Assembly: GCA_050260355.1 (NCBI GenBank)
Contig: JBLNBZ010000044.1
Span: 1-64,000 of the forward strand
Reading direction: 5' to 3'
Length of the DNA: 64,000 nt
Origin: CADEFX01 sp050260355
GTDB lineage: Bacteria > Pseudomonadota > Alphaproteobacteria > Rhizobiales > Hyphomicrobiaceae
Made by a program: the position numbers and the translations under genes. Of this stretch, positions 35,459 through 44,207 are shown piece after piece (the stretch's first letter is position 1; the number at the start of each line of letters is the position of its first letter). The notes below the pieces were generated by a model. It was not told the origin of the DNA. It did no database searches and saw nothing but the letters and a program-made list of their open reading frames with translations.

Positions 35459-36310
35459 ATGATCGAAGGCGCCAAGTGGAGACAGTGGGTCTTCTTCAGG
35501 ATCCCCCTGCTGCTCTTCCTGCTGTTCCTGCTGTTTCCCTTCTACTGGATGCTCATTACGAGCTTCCGTCCGGACGGCGAGCTCTACCGTCCGTGGAACT
35601 CGGTGAACTACAATCCATTCTGGACGCTCAATCCCACGCTCGATCACATCAAGTATCTGTTCGAGGAGACGCTGTTCGCCAACTGGCTGTGGAACACGAT
35701 GTTCATTGCCATCGCGTCCACGATCATCTCGCTCATCTGCGGTGTTTTTGCAGGCTATGCGCTGTCGCGCCTGAACTTCCCGTTTGCCGGCAGCCTTGGC
35801 ACCGGGATCTTCATTACGTATCTCGTGCCGCAGACGCTTCTCTTCATCCCGCTCGCGGAGATCATCCGCAACTACAAGCTCGGCGACACGCCGTGGTCGC
35901 TGATCCTGACCTATCCCACCTTCCTGATACCTTTCTGCACGTGGCTCATGATGGGCTACTTCAAGGCCGTGCCGAAGGAGCTCGAGGAATGCGCCCGCAT
36001 CGACGGTGCCTCGCGCCTGCAGGCCATGCTTTACATCATCATTCCGGTGGCCGTTCCGGGCATCCTGTCGGCCGGCATCTTCGCCTTCACGCTATCGTGG
36101 AACGAGTTCATCTACGCGCTCGTGTTCCTGTCCTCGCCGGAGCAGAAGACGGTTCCCGTCGGCGTCACCTCGGAGCTCATCCGCGGCGATGTTTTCTTCT
36201 GGGGGCCGCTGATGGCGGGCGCGCTGCTTGGATCGATTCCCGTCGCGCTGGTCTATTCCTTCTTCGTCGAGCATTACGTGTCGGGTCTGACGGGATCGGT
36301 AAAGGGGTGA
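35459..36310 (+). CDS. Sugar ABC importer permease 2 (UgpE/MalG-like)
   Basis: A 283-residue inner-membrane protein with about six hydrophobic segments and the EAA loop (KELEECARIDGASRLQAMLYIIIPVAVPG). It pairs with permease 1 to make the channel. The WNEFIYALVFL segment near the C-terminal half is characteristic of the MalG group. A stable hairpin follows directly after the stop codon and before the ATPase gene. Confidence 0.93.
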   Translation: MIEGAKWRQWVFFRIPLLLFLLFLLFPFYWMLITSFRPDGELYRPWNSVNYNPFWTLNPTLDHIKYLFEETLFANWLWNTMFIAIASTIISLICGVFAGYALSRLNFPFAGSLGTGIFITYLVPQTLLFIPLAEIIRNYKLGDTPWSLILTYPTFLIPFCTWLMMGYFKAVPKELEECARIDGASRLQAMLYIIIPVAVPGILSAGIFAFTLSWNEFIYALVFLSSPEQKTVPVGVTSELIRGDVFFWGPLMAGALLGSIPVALVYSFFVEHYVSGLTGSVKG

Positions 36311-36335
36311 TCGCGACGTCGCTGCGTGTCGCGAT
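36310..36335 (+). other. Hairpin between permease 2 and ATPase genes
   Basis: The perfect 8-bp inverted repeat ATCGCGAC (36310-36317) and GTCGCGAT (36328-36335) starts at the last base of the permease stop codon. No T-run follows. Such intra-operon hairpins often stabilise the upstream mRNA or lower read-through to the next gene; which applies is unknown. Confidence 0.5.
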
Positions 36336-36382
36336 GGGCGCGCAGCGCCGACAAGATTTGCAGTCAACGCAGGTGAGAACAG

Positions 36383-37474
36383 ATGGCGCAGGTCGTCCTC
36401 AAGCAGATCAACAAGTTCTACGATAGTGTCCACGCCGTCAAAGACGTGAATCTGCACATCCGCGACAAGGAGTTCATTGTCTTCGTCGGCCCGTCAGGCT
36501 GCGGCAAGACAACGACGCTGCGCATGATTGCCGGCCTCGAGGCGATCAGCTCGGGCGACATCTCGATCGGCGGCCAGGTCGTCAACGACCTCGCGCCGAT
36601 GGACCGCGACATCGCCATGGTATTTCAGAACTACGCGCTCTACCCGCACATGAGCGTGTTCGACAACATGGCGTTCGGCCTGAAGATGCGGAAGTTCGAC
36701 AAGCGCGAGATCGCGGAGCGCGTCAAGCAGGCCGCCGATATCCTCGGCATCGAGCAGCTCCTCAAGCGCAAGCCGCGGCAGCTCTCCGGCGGACAGAGGC
36801 AGCGCGTGGCGCTCGGACGCGCCATCGTGCGGCATCCGCAAGTCTTTCTGTTCGACGAGCCGCTTTCGAACCTCGACGCCAAGCTCAGAGTGCAGATGCG
36901 CGTCGAGCTGAAGAAGCTCCACCAGCGGCTGGGGACGACGGCCGTCTACGTCACGCACGACCAGGTCGAGGCCATGACGCTCGGCGACCGCGTGGTGGTG
37001 ATGAAGGACGGCTGGGTGCAACAGGTCGGCGAGCCGCTCGAGCTTTACAACAATCCTGCGAACCGCTTTGTGGCCGGCTTCATCGGCTCTCCGGCCATGA
37101 ACTTCGCCAACGTTGTCCTGGCCGACGGCGACGGCCGCATCACCGCCAAGAACTCCGGATTGGAGATCGAGGTGCCGCCAAGCCAGGCCGCGCGTCTGCG
37201 CCCGCACGTCGGCAAGAAGGTGACGCTGGGCGTCCGGCCCGAGGATCTGCGCGTGGCGCACGATGGCGATCCTCCGGGACTGACGTTCAACTCGAAGATC
37301 GAGGTGATCGAGCAGCTCGGCTCCGAGATCCTTCTGGATGTGCGCGTGGGCGACGACATGATGGTGGCGTCCGTGGAGCCGACGATCCGCACCAAGGTGC
37401 AGGACACGCTCCGCCTCACCGCCAACCCCGATCGGCTCCACTTCTTCGACAGCCAGACGGAAGCGGCAATCTAG
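36383..37474 (+). CDS. Sugar ABC importer ATP-binding protein (UgpC/MsmK type)
   Basis: A 363-residue ATPase. Walker A is GPSGCGKT, followed by FQNYALYPHMSVFDN (Q-loop), LSGGQRQRVALGRA (signature) and VFLFDEPLSNLDAKLR (Walker B). The C-terminal ~120 residues are the TOBE domain of CUT1-type sugar importers. It energises the two permeases encoded just upstream. Start ATG follows CAGGTGAGAACAG. A plain, complete member of the family. Confidence 0.95.
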   Translation: MAQVVLKQINKFYDSVHAVKDVNLHIRDKEFIVFVGPSGCGKTTTLRMIAGLEAISSGDISIGGQVVNDLAPMDRDIAMVFQNYALYPHMSVFDNMAFGLKMRKFDKREIAERVKQAADILGIEQLLKRKPRQLSGGQRQRVALGRAIVRHPQVFLFDEPLSNLDAKLRVQMRVELKKLHQRLGTTAVYVTHDQVEAMTLGDRVVVMKDGWVQQVGEPLELYNNPANRFVAGFIGSPAMNFANVVLADGDGRITAKNSGLEIEVPPSQAARLRPHVGKKVTLGVRPEDLRVAHDGDPPGLTFNSKIEVIEQLGSEILLDVRVGDDMMVASVEPTIRTKVQDTLRLTANPDRLHFFDSQTEAAI

Positions 37475-37504
37475 CTCGCACCGGGGCGCGCGAAGGCTCG
37501 CATC

Positions 37505-38647
37505 ATGAAGATTGCCGAGATCAAGGCCTATCCGACCTCGTACGCGCTGCCGCAGGACCTCGACGTGCGGCTGGGCATCGGCCGCATGGTCAAGCGCGAC
37601 ACGATCATCGTGAAGGTGGTCACGCAAGGCGGACTCGTCGGCTGGGGAGAGTCACACCACGGGCGCGCGCCCGGCACCGTTGCCCACCTGGTCGGAACGA
37701 CGCTGAAGCAGCTCATCGTCGGCATGGATGCGACGGACGTGGTCGGCATCTGGTCGCGCATCTACAAGATGCAGCTCGGCAGCCACGGCATGGGCGCCGC
37801 AACGTCGCTCGCGATGAGCGGAATCGATATGGCGCTGTGGGACATCAGGGCCAAGGCGGTCGGATGGCCTCTCTACAAGCTGCTCGGCGGCAGCGCCAAG
37901 CCGATCCCGGCCTATGCGGGCGGAGTGTCGCTCGGCTACCAACCGCCGGAGCAGCTTGTCGAGGAGGTGCGCCCGTTCGTCGAGGCGGGTTTCAAGGCGG
38001 TGAAGCTGCGCGTCGGGGATACGCCTGCGCGCGACGTTGCTCGTGCTACAGCCGTGCGGAAGACCTTCGGCGACGGGCTCGTCATCCTTTCGGATGCCAA
38101 CACGGGATGCACGGTCGAGGACGCGCGCCGCCTGATGCCGGGACTCGAGGCAGCCGGAGTCTCCTGGCTCGAGGAGCCGTTTCCGGCGCATGATCACCGC
38201 AGCTATGCCATCGCCAAGACGTTCGCACGCATCCCGCTTGCTGCCGGTGAGAACCACTACACCCGGTTCGAGTTTCACCGGCTGATCGAGGACGGGACGA
38301 TCACGATCCTGCAGCCAGACCTTTCCAAGACCGGCGGCATGACCGAGGGACTGCGCATCGCGGCGATGGCGTCGGCCTGGAAGCTGCCGGTTCACCCGCA
38401 TACGTCGCTAAGCGCGCTCAATATGGCGGCGAGCATTCACTTTCTCTGCGCCATCGACAACGGCGGCTACTTCGAGGCGGATATCTCGAAGATCAATCCC
38501 TATCGCGATCAGCTGTGCTCGCAAAAACCGTATCAGGTCGCGGAGGATGGGACGGTTCGCCCGCTCGAGGCGCCCGGCATCGGCCTCGATGTCGATGAAC
38601 GCTTTCTCGAGCGGCATCCTGTGATCGAAGGGCCGAGCTACGTCTGA
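37505..38647 (+). CDS. Mandelate racemase/muconate lactonizing enzyme-family protein
   Basis: A 380-residue enolase-superfamily enzyme. Metal ligands Asp197 (LSDANTG), Glu223/224 (WLEEPFP) and Glu249 (AGENHY) are present. The base motif is KLR (Lys167, Arg169), where many family members have Lys-x-Lys; the other face carries His297/His299 in HPHTS. The family dehydrates sugar acids or racemises hydroxy acids. It lies 30 bases after the sugar ABC ATPase and is probably co-transcribed, so the importer likely carries its substrate. The exact sugar acid is unknown. Confidence 0.88.
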   Translation: MKIAEIKAYPTSYALPQDLDVRLGIGRMVKRDTIIVKVVTQGGLVGWGESHHGRAPGTVAHLVGTTLKQLIVGMDATDVVGIWSRIYKMQLGSHGMGAATSLAMSGIDMALWDIRAKAVGWPLYKLLGGSAKPIPAYAGGVSLGYQPPEQLVEEVRPFVEAGFKAVKLRVGDTPARDVARATAVRKTFGDGLVILSDANTGCTVEDARRLMPGLEAAGVSWLEEPFPAHDHRSYAIAKTFARIPLAAGENHYTRFEFHRLIEDGTITILQPDLSKTGGMTEGLRIAAMASAWKLPVHPHTSLSALNMAASIHFLCAIDNGGYFEADISKINPYRDQLCSQKPYQVAEDGTVRPLEAPGIGLDVDERFLERHPVIEGPSYV

Positions 38648-38825
38648 GGCCGCGCCTCGGCGAACGTCAGGCTGCGCACAACCTTTCCCCGCTCCGTCCA
38701 CATGGGCTGGTGCAAGGCATCCGAATCAGCCGAGCCTTGCATCTCGTCGTGGCGCAAACGGATGTCGATGCCTTACGTGAAACGCGCCACAGGCTCGCCA
38801 CATCGAAGCGTCAAGGTTGGCTCAA

Positions 38826-39299
38826 ATGGCTATCGATCCGCGTGTCGCCCCCTTGCTGAGGCTCGAGATCTTTCAGGGTCTCAGGCCATTGCAGCTCACG
38901 GAAGTCGCACGCCGCGCCGAGCGCATGGTCTTTCGCGAGGGTCAGGTCATCGTCCGAGCAGGCACGCCCGGCGACGGGGCGTTCGTCATCGTATCCGGCG
39001 ATACGCTGTCCCTTGCTCATTGCGACGGACAGGTGCAGCGCCGACCCGTCGAGCCGGGCTCGCTGATCGGCGAGCTGGCCATGCTGATCGATCACGAGTA
39101 CGCGGTCACCGTCGTGGCAAAGGGACCGGTCAAAGCATTGAAGATTACGCGCGAGGCCATGCTCGATCAGATGCGTGACGACCCGCGCCTGGCCGAGCAT
39201 CTGAGCGCCAGGATCACCTGGCGGCTGACAAGGCTTGCGGAGGAGCTGCGCACCATCGACGGCGTGCTGGCGCAGGCGGCGAGCCTACAGCTGGCTTGA
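38826..39299 (+). CDS. Small cyclic nucleotide-binding-domain protein
   Basis: A 157-residue protein consisting of one CNB domain (residues ~15-110: LEIFQGLRPLQLTEVARRAERMVFREGQVI...GDGAFVIVSGD...GSLIGELAML) plus a C-terminal helical tail. It has no DNA-binding domain. In the phosphate-binding cassette the Arg that contacts the cyclic phosphate appears replaced (IDHEYAVTV instead of ..PRTATV), so it may not bind cAMP. ATG at 38826 is preferred over TTG nine bases upstream because AAGG lies nine bases before it. Confidence 0.75.
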   Translation: MAIDPRVAPLLRLEIFQGLRPLQLTEVARRAERMVFREGQVIVRAGTPGDGAFVIVSGDTLSLAHCDGQVQRRPVEPGSLIGELAMLIDHEYAVTVVAKGPVKALKITREAMLDQMRDDPRLAEHLSARITWRLTRLAEELRTIDGVLAQAASLQLA

Positions 39300-39364
39300 C
39301 GTTCGCGTCAGGCAGTTGTAGCGAGGGCTTGCCAAATTTCGCTGGCCTTGAAGGCCCCCGATAT

Positions 39365-39445
39365 AAGAGAAACGCCCGACCCCGGGGGAGGAGGTCGGGC
39401 GCTAGCAGCGCTTTCGCGCATAGCGCCGGGAGGGAAGCCGGCGCT
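39365..39445 (-). ncRNA. Tandem hairpins with CCTCCTCCC loop: lolA 3' UTR/terminator or cuckoo-like small RNA
   Basis: Read on the minus strand, two strong hairpins follow each other. The first pairs AGCGCCGG (39445-39438) with CCGGCGCT (39429-39422) around a CTTCCCTC loop. The second pairs CGCCCGACC (39401-39393) with GGTCGGGCG (39381-39373), and its loop and flank include CCTCCTCCC. A tail TTTCTCTT follows, as in a Rho-independent terminator. CCTCCTCCC loops are the hallmark of the alphaproteobacterial cuckoo/alpha-r14 small RNAs, whose motif is complementary to Shine-Dalgarno sites. It could also be just the lolA terminator. The rest of 39300-39611 holds no gene that I can see. Confidence 0.5.
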
Positions 39446-39611
39446 GCAGACGATGTCTTCGGCTAGACGGGGGGCACTACCGATGAAGAGCGACATCGCC
39501 TGCTCTACGCCAAAATCTGGGGGCTCGGCGGCAGTTTTCAAGTACCTGCAATTCGGTCGCTCACGGTTATTTTACTGATTGTTGCAACCGCTCACAGCGA
39601 TTCGCCGCGGG

Positions 39612-40364
39612 CTATTGATTCTTTTGAAGATTTTGGATCTGTGGGCTTGTGATCTTGAACAGGGCCACGTCGATCTCCTCGGTTTTCACGAGGCCCGAGA
39701 CCTCAATGCGCGTATCGAGGCCCTGCGCATCGGTCGTCACCCACTCCTTCAGCTCGAGCTGCGGCAGCTTGGAAAGGAATAATTTGATCTTGCCCGGCGC
39801 GTCGGGGCTCTTGTCCTGCAGGGTGATGACGGCAAGGTCCTCGGCCTCCTGGGCATCGAGGATGCGCGCGTCACGCAGGAGGTCGACGTCCTTGCGCAGG
39901 AGCACGCGGAAGGGCGTCTGATCAAGCGTGATCCGGTCATCGGTGTTGATGTCGAAGTCCTGGATGGCGACCATCTGACCGTCGGACACAATCAACTGCT
40001 TGCTCGGCAAAGCATATTCGAAGCGCAGCCGGCCCGGGCGCTTGAGAAAGAAGCGCCCGCGCATACGCTTGTTATCGGCGCCAGTCTGAACGAACGCGCC
40101 CTTTAGGTTGTCGAGCTGGTTGAAGTAGGCGCTGACCTTGTTGACCAGCTCCATCTGTTTGGCATCGAGGGTCGCGCCGGCCACGGGGGCGGATGCGTCA
40201 GGGTTGACCTTGGCGTTCCAGGTCCCCCCGCCGACCGGGTTCGAGGGCTCCTTCTTGGCTTCCTGGGCGAGCGTGATGCCCGACAGGCCGACCAGCACGA
40301 GCCCGACCGCTGCGGACAAGCCGAAGCTCAGCCTCGCGTACCTGAAGAGTCCGAGCCCGATCAT
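39612..40364 (-). CDS. lolA: Outer-membrane lipoprotein carrier protein
   Basis: A 250-residue LolA. The signal peptide (residues ~10-33) ends near LAQEA, followed by a Pro/Ala-rich linker and the LolA domain with MRGRFFLKRPGRLRFEY, KQLIVSDGQMVAIQDFD and a late 'LELKEWVTTDAQGLDTRIEV'. LolA shuttles lipoproteins from the inner-membrane LolCDE complex to the outer membrane. It follows ftsK on the same strand with a 106-base gap, the usual alphaproteobacterial order. Confidence 0.93.
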   Translation of the reverse strand: MIGLGLFRYARLSFGLSAAVGLVLVGLSGITLAQEAKKEPSNPVGGGTWNAKVNPDASAPVAGATLDAKQMELVNKVSAYFNQLDNLKGAFVQTGADNKRMRGRFFLKRPGRLRFEYALPSKQLIVSDGQMVAIQDFDINTDDRITLDQTPFRVLLRKDVDLLRDARILDAQEAEDLAVITLQDKSPDAPGKIKLFLSKLPQLELKEWVTTDAQGLDTRIEVSGLVKTEEIDVALFKITSPQIQNLQKNQ

Positions 40365-40470
40365 TCAAATCCCCCGAATCCGAATCGCTGCCCCCTCAAT
40401 TTCGCAACATTGAGACGAGATGTGGGCAATTCTAGTCAGGTTCGACGACCTGACAAAGAACAGTTTGGCG

Positions 40471-42924
40471 CTATCGCCGCCGCGCCACCCTGCGCACGGG
40501 GGCTGCAGCCTCGGCTCGGGGCGGCTCGCCCAGAATATGCCGCTTGCCTACGGCGTTGGCGGGACTGATCAGCCCCTCCCGCTCCATCCGCTCGATGAGG
40601 TCGGCCGCCCGGTTGTAGCCGACGGAGAGGCGCCGCTGGAGGTAGCTGGTGGAGGCCTTCTGATCGCGCAGGACGATCGCGACCGCCCGCTGATAGAGAT
40701 CGTCCGAATCCTCCCGGTCGCTGGAGCCCTCCTCGTCGGGCGACGGCGGGTTGGTGATGCTGGTGACATATTCGGGTTCACCCTGGGCGCGCAGGTGCAC
40801 GGCGACCTGCTCCACCTCCTCGTCGGAGACGTAGGGTCCATGGATGCGGATCGCCTGGCCTGAGCCGGTCGAGTACAGCATGTCGCCCTGGCCCAGGAGC
40901 TGTTCGGCGCCTTGCTCGTTCAGAATGGTCCGGCTGTCGACCTTGGATGCAACCTTGAAGCTGATACGGGTCGGAAAGTTGGCCTTGATGGTGCCGGTGA
41001 TGACATCGACGCTCGGCCGCTGGGTGGCCATGATGAGGTGAATGCCGGCCGCGCGCGCCATTTGCGCCAGGCGCTGCACCGCGCTCTCCACCTCTTTCCC
41101 GGCAACGATCATCAGGTCGGCGAACTCGTCCACCACGACCACGATATACGGCATCGGCTCGAGATCGAGCATGTCGCGCTCGTAGATCGCCTCGCCGGTC
41201 TCCTCGTCGAAGCCCGTCTGCACGGTACGCGACAGGCGCTCGCCGTGCTTCTTGGCGTTGCGCACGCGGTTGTTGAAAATCTCGATGCTGCGCACGCCGA
41301 GACGCGACATGCGCTTGTAGCGCTCCTCCATCTCGCCGACGACCCAGTTGAGGGCGGAAGCCGCATTGTGCGGGTCGGTGACGACCGGCGCCAGCAGATG
41401 CGGAATGGCGTTGTACATCGACAATTCCAGCATCTTAGGGTCGATCATGAGGAACCGGCACTCCTCCGGCGACAGCCGGTAGAGCAGCGACAGAATCATC
41501 GCGTTGACGCCCACCGACTTGCCGGAGCCGGTGGTGCCCGCGATCAGCAGATGCGGCATACGCGCCAGATCGACGACGATCGGATCGCCGCCGATCGACT
41601 TGCCGAGCACGATCGGCAGCTTTGCCTCTGCGCTGCGGAAGGCGTCTGCCTCGAGCAGCTCCCGCAGGTACACCGTTTCCCTGCGGAGGTTGGGCAGCTC
41701 GATGCCAATGACGTTGCGGCCGGGCACCGTGGCGACGCGGGCGGAAACGGCACTCATGGAGCGGGCGATGTCATCGCTGAGCGCGATCACGCGCGATGAT
41801 TTCGTGCCGCGCGCAGGCTCGAGCTCGTAAAGCGTGACAACCGGGCCGGGCTTGATGGCCTTGATCTCACCCTTGACGCCGAAGTCTCCCAGCACGTCCT
41901 CCAAGAGACGCGCTTGAGCGCGCATTGCCGCCTGCGTGAGCTCCGGGCTCGGCCGGCTCGCCGAAGGGCGCTTGAGGACGTTGAGCGAGGGGCGCCGATA
42001 TGCCGGCTCGGACGTCTTGAAGGACATCAGGCCGCCGAGGACGCGGGACGCCGACTTGCGGGCGGGCTCGACCCCGACAGGCGCGAAACGCTCGGCAATG
42101 GCCCGGCTGTCGCGGTCGGTGGAGGCGTCGAAGTCTGGATCCTCAACGGTAATCTCGATTGGGGCAGGCCGGGTCGTGGGCTCGGTTGCCTCAGGCCAAG
42201 CCAGGCGAGGCTCCTCGCGCGCCTCGGGACGCGGGGCGGCTTCGCGCTGACGCTCGTAAATCGTCGCGGCCATGCCGGCCAGCCAATTCGGAGCCGCGCC
42301 GACGTCGCGGGCGTGCTGGTGACGGCCCGTCTGCAGCAGCAGCATGAAGTCGCGCTGCGTCAGGCCGAGCACGACCGCTTGCGCGCAGGCAGCGCCGGCA
42401 AACAGAAGGAAGCCCGCAACAGCGCCGGCGCGTGCGCCCAGTATCGGGCCGAGGACGCTACTGACGAAGCCGAACGCAGCATCGCCCATGATCCCGCCGA
42501 GGCCATGATAGAGCGGCCAGCTCGACGGCACCGGCAAGGAGGAAAACGCACCTGCAAGAACCAACAGCGACAGCGGCAAGAGCCCAGCTCGCGCCCGCAC
42601 GCTAGCCATACGCTGGCGCAAGAGCAGCTCGACGCCCCACGCGGCCGCGGCCAGAAAGGCGAAGATCGCCGCGAAACCTATGGTCTGCAGGAGCAGGTCG
42701 GCAAGGATCGCGCCGAGTGGCCCGAGCCAATTGCGCGCCGCGCCACCTGTCGCATGCGTCAGGCTCGGGTCGTGAACCGACCAGGAAAGAAGGCTGGCCC
42801 AGCCAACGGCGGCAAGTATCGCGAGGGCGATGCCCCCCGACTTGCACACAAGACCCATAAGGCGGGCTTCCAGTGCATCCGGAAGCAACGGCCTGTGGTC
42901 GACGCTTGGACCCTGATACGCCAT
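40471..42924 (-). CDS. ftsK: DNA translocase FtsK
   Basis: An 817-residue FtsK. The N-terminal ~210 residues carry four transmembrane segments that anchor it at the septum; a ~100-residue linker rich in Pro, Arg and Glu follows. The motor domain has Walker A AGTTGSGKSVGVNAM (~460) and Walker B IVVVVDEFADLMIVAG. The C-terminal gamma domain is a winged helix (SYLQRRLSVGYNRAADLIERMEREG) that reads KOPS sequences. It pumps DNA away from the division site and activates XerCD at dif. The length is typical for the order. Confidence 0.96.
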   Translation of the reverse strand: MAYQGPSVDHRPLLPDALEARLMGLVCKSGGIALAILAAVGWASLLSWSVHDPSLTHATGGAARNWLGPLGAILADLLLQTIGFAAIFAFLAAAAWGVELLLRQRMASVRARAGLLPLSLLVLAGAFSSLPVPSSWPLYHGLGGIMGDAAFGFVSSVLGPILGARAGAVAGFLLFAGAACAQAVVLGLTQRDFMLLLQTGRHQHARDVGAAPNWLAGMAATIYERQREAAPRPEAREEPRLAWPEATEPTTRPAPIEITVEDPDFDASTDRDSRAIAERFAPVGVEPARKSASRVLGGLMSFKTSEPAYRRPSLNVLKRPSASRPSPELTQAAMRAQARLLEDVLGDFGVKGEIKAIKPGPVVTLYELEPARGTKSSRVIALSDDIARSMSAVSARVATVPGRNVIGIELPNLRRETVYLRELLEADAFRSAEAKLPIVLGKSIGGDPIVVDLARMPHLLIAGTTGSGKSVGVNAMILSLLYRLSPEECRFLMIDPKMLELSMYNAIPHLLAPVVTDPHNAASALNWVVGEMEERYKRMSRLGVRSIEIFNNRVRNAKKHGERLSRTVQTGFDEETGEAIYERDMLDLEPMPYIVVVVDEFADLMIVAGKEVESAVQRLAQMARAAGIHLIMATQRPSVDVITGTIKANFPTRISFKVASKVDSRTILNEQGAEQLLGQGDMLYSTGSGQAIRIHGPYVSDEEVEQVAVHLRAQGEPEYVTSITNPPSPDEEGSSDREDSDDLYQRAVAIVLRDQKASTSYLQRRLSVGYNRAADLIERMEREGLISPANAVGKRHILGEPPRAEAAAPVRRVARRR

Positions 42925-42942
42925 GCCCGCGAACGGATACGC

Positions 42943-44154
42943 TCAGACTGCCACCACACGTTCGAGCGCCTCCCTGACGGTCGCCACATCGTGGACGAGA
43001 GCTACGCGAACGTATTTCTCGCCGGGATTGATCCCTTCACGGTTGGTGCGGGCCAAGTATGCGCCAGGCACGACCTTGACACCGCAACGTTTCCATAGGG
43101 TTACCGCCGCGTCGACGCCGTTGCCCAAATGGCTCATATCGAGCCAAAGGAAGAAGCCGCCGGCGGGGCGCTTGTAGCCGAAGCGACTCTTAAGGATTTG
43201 GTCACACACGTCGAACTTTGCGCGGTAGGCCTGCCTGATGACCGCCACGTGCTGCTCCTCCGACCAGACGGCCGTGGAGGCATGCTGGATCACGCCCGGC
43301 ATCTGAGGCGCGGTCAGGTTGCGGACCTCGGCGAAGGTCTCGAGGAAGTCGCCGTCGCCTGCGGCGAAGCCCGAGCGCAGCCCCGGCAGGTTCGAGCGCT
43401 TCGACAACGAGTTGAAGACGACGATGTTCTTGAAGCGCTCCGGCGTGCGGGCCGCGACCTGGAGACCGCCGGTCGGCGGCTCACCGGAATAGATCTCCGA
43501 GTAGCACTCGTCGAAGAACAACATGAAGTCGTAGCGGCGGGCCAAGGACAGCGCCTTGCGGACGTATTCCGCGCTGGCAACGGCACCCTGCGGATTTGCC
43601 GGCGAGCACAGATAGAACGCGATCGTGCGCTTGAGCGTCGCTTCGTCGGTCTCCAGTGCATCGAGATCGGGCAAGTGTCCGGTCGCGTCGGTCGCATCGA
43701 GGAAGACGGCCTCCGCATTCACAGCCGAAGCCGCACCGAGGTAGGCCTGGTAGAACGGATTGGGGATGAGGACTGCGGGCTGACCGTCGACCCGCTTGCG
43801 CCCGGCCGCGGGGAGGATGGCGAAGAACAGCCCCTCGCGAGAGCCGTTGATTGGATGCACCTCGCGCGCGGGATCGATCTGGCCGGCAAGGCCATAGCGC
43901 CGCTCGATCCACGTCGCGATGGCCTTGCGCAGATCGTCCGATCCCCGGATGCGCGGATAGGTCGAGAGGAGCTGCTTGGCTTCCGCTATGCGATCGACCA
44001 CGAAGCCGGGCATCGTCTCCTTGGGATCGCCGGCCGTCATCTCGATGGGTTTGGGGTGACCCGGGGGCACGTGATCGAGCAGCCGGTGCAGCCGCGTGAA
44101 GGCGGATAGGATATCGCCGCGAACCATGGCCTCGAGGCCGGTGACAACATTCAT
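42943..44154 (-). CDS. PLP-dependent aminotransferase (DapC-like)
   Basis: A 403-residue fold type I aminotransferase. The PLP-binding Lys is in NSLSKRSNLPGLRSGF (~252), and the substrate/cofactor Asp motif is FFDECYSEIYSG. The sequence resembles N-succinyldiaminopimelate aminotransferase DapC, which makes N-succinyl-LL-diaminopimelate for lysine and peptidoglycan synthesis; other class I/II activities are possible. The frame is open for 230 codons further upstream, but ATG at 44154 is chosen since homology starts there. It is 18 bases from ftsK. Confidence 0.88.
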   Translation of the reverse strand: MNVVTGLEAMVRGDILSAFTRLHRLLDHVPPGHPKPIEMTAGDPKETMPGFVVDRIAEAKQLLSTYPRIRGSDDLRKAIATWIERRYGLAGQIDPAREVHPINGSREGLFFAILPAAGRKRVDGQPAVLIPNPFYQAYLGAASAVNAEAVFLDATDATGHLPDLDALETDEATLKRTIAFYLCSPANPQGAVASAEYVRKALSLARRYDFMLFFDECYSEIYSGEPPTGGLQVAARTPERFKNIVVFNSLSKRSNLPGLRSGFAAGDGDFLETFAEVRNLTAPQMPGVIQHASTAVWSEEQHVAVIRQAYRAKFDVCDQILKSRFGYKRPAGGFFLWLDMSHLGNGVDAAVTLWKRCGVKVVPGAYLARTNREGINPGEKYVRVALVHDVATVREALERVVAV

Positions 44155-44207
44155 GGTCGGTGGAGTCCTCCCCGTTCGACGTTCTTGAGCGACTTGTTCG
44201 CTGGCCC

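Noticed and set aside
38774..38784. A parS-like half site (TTACGTGAAAC)
   Set aside because: Only one half of the palindrome matches; it is far from the partition locus.
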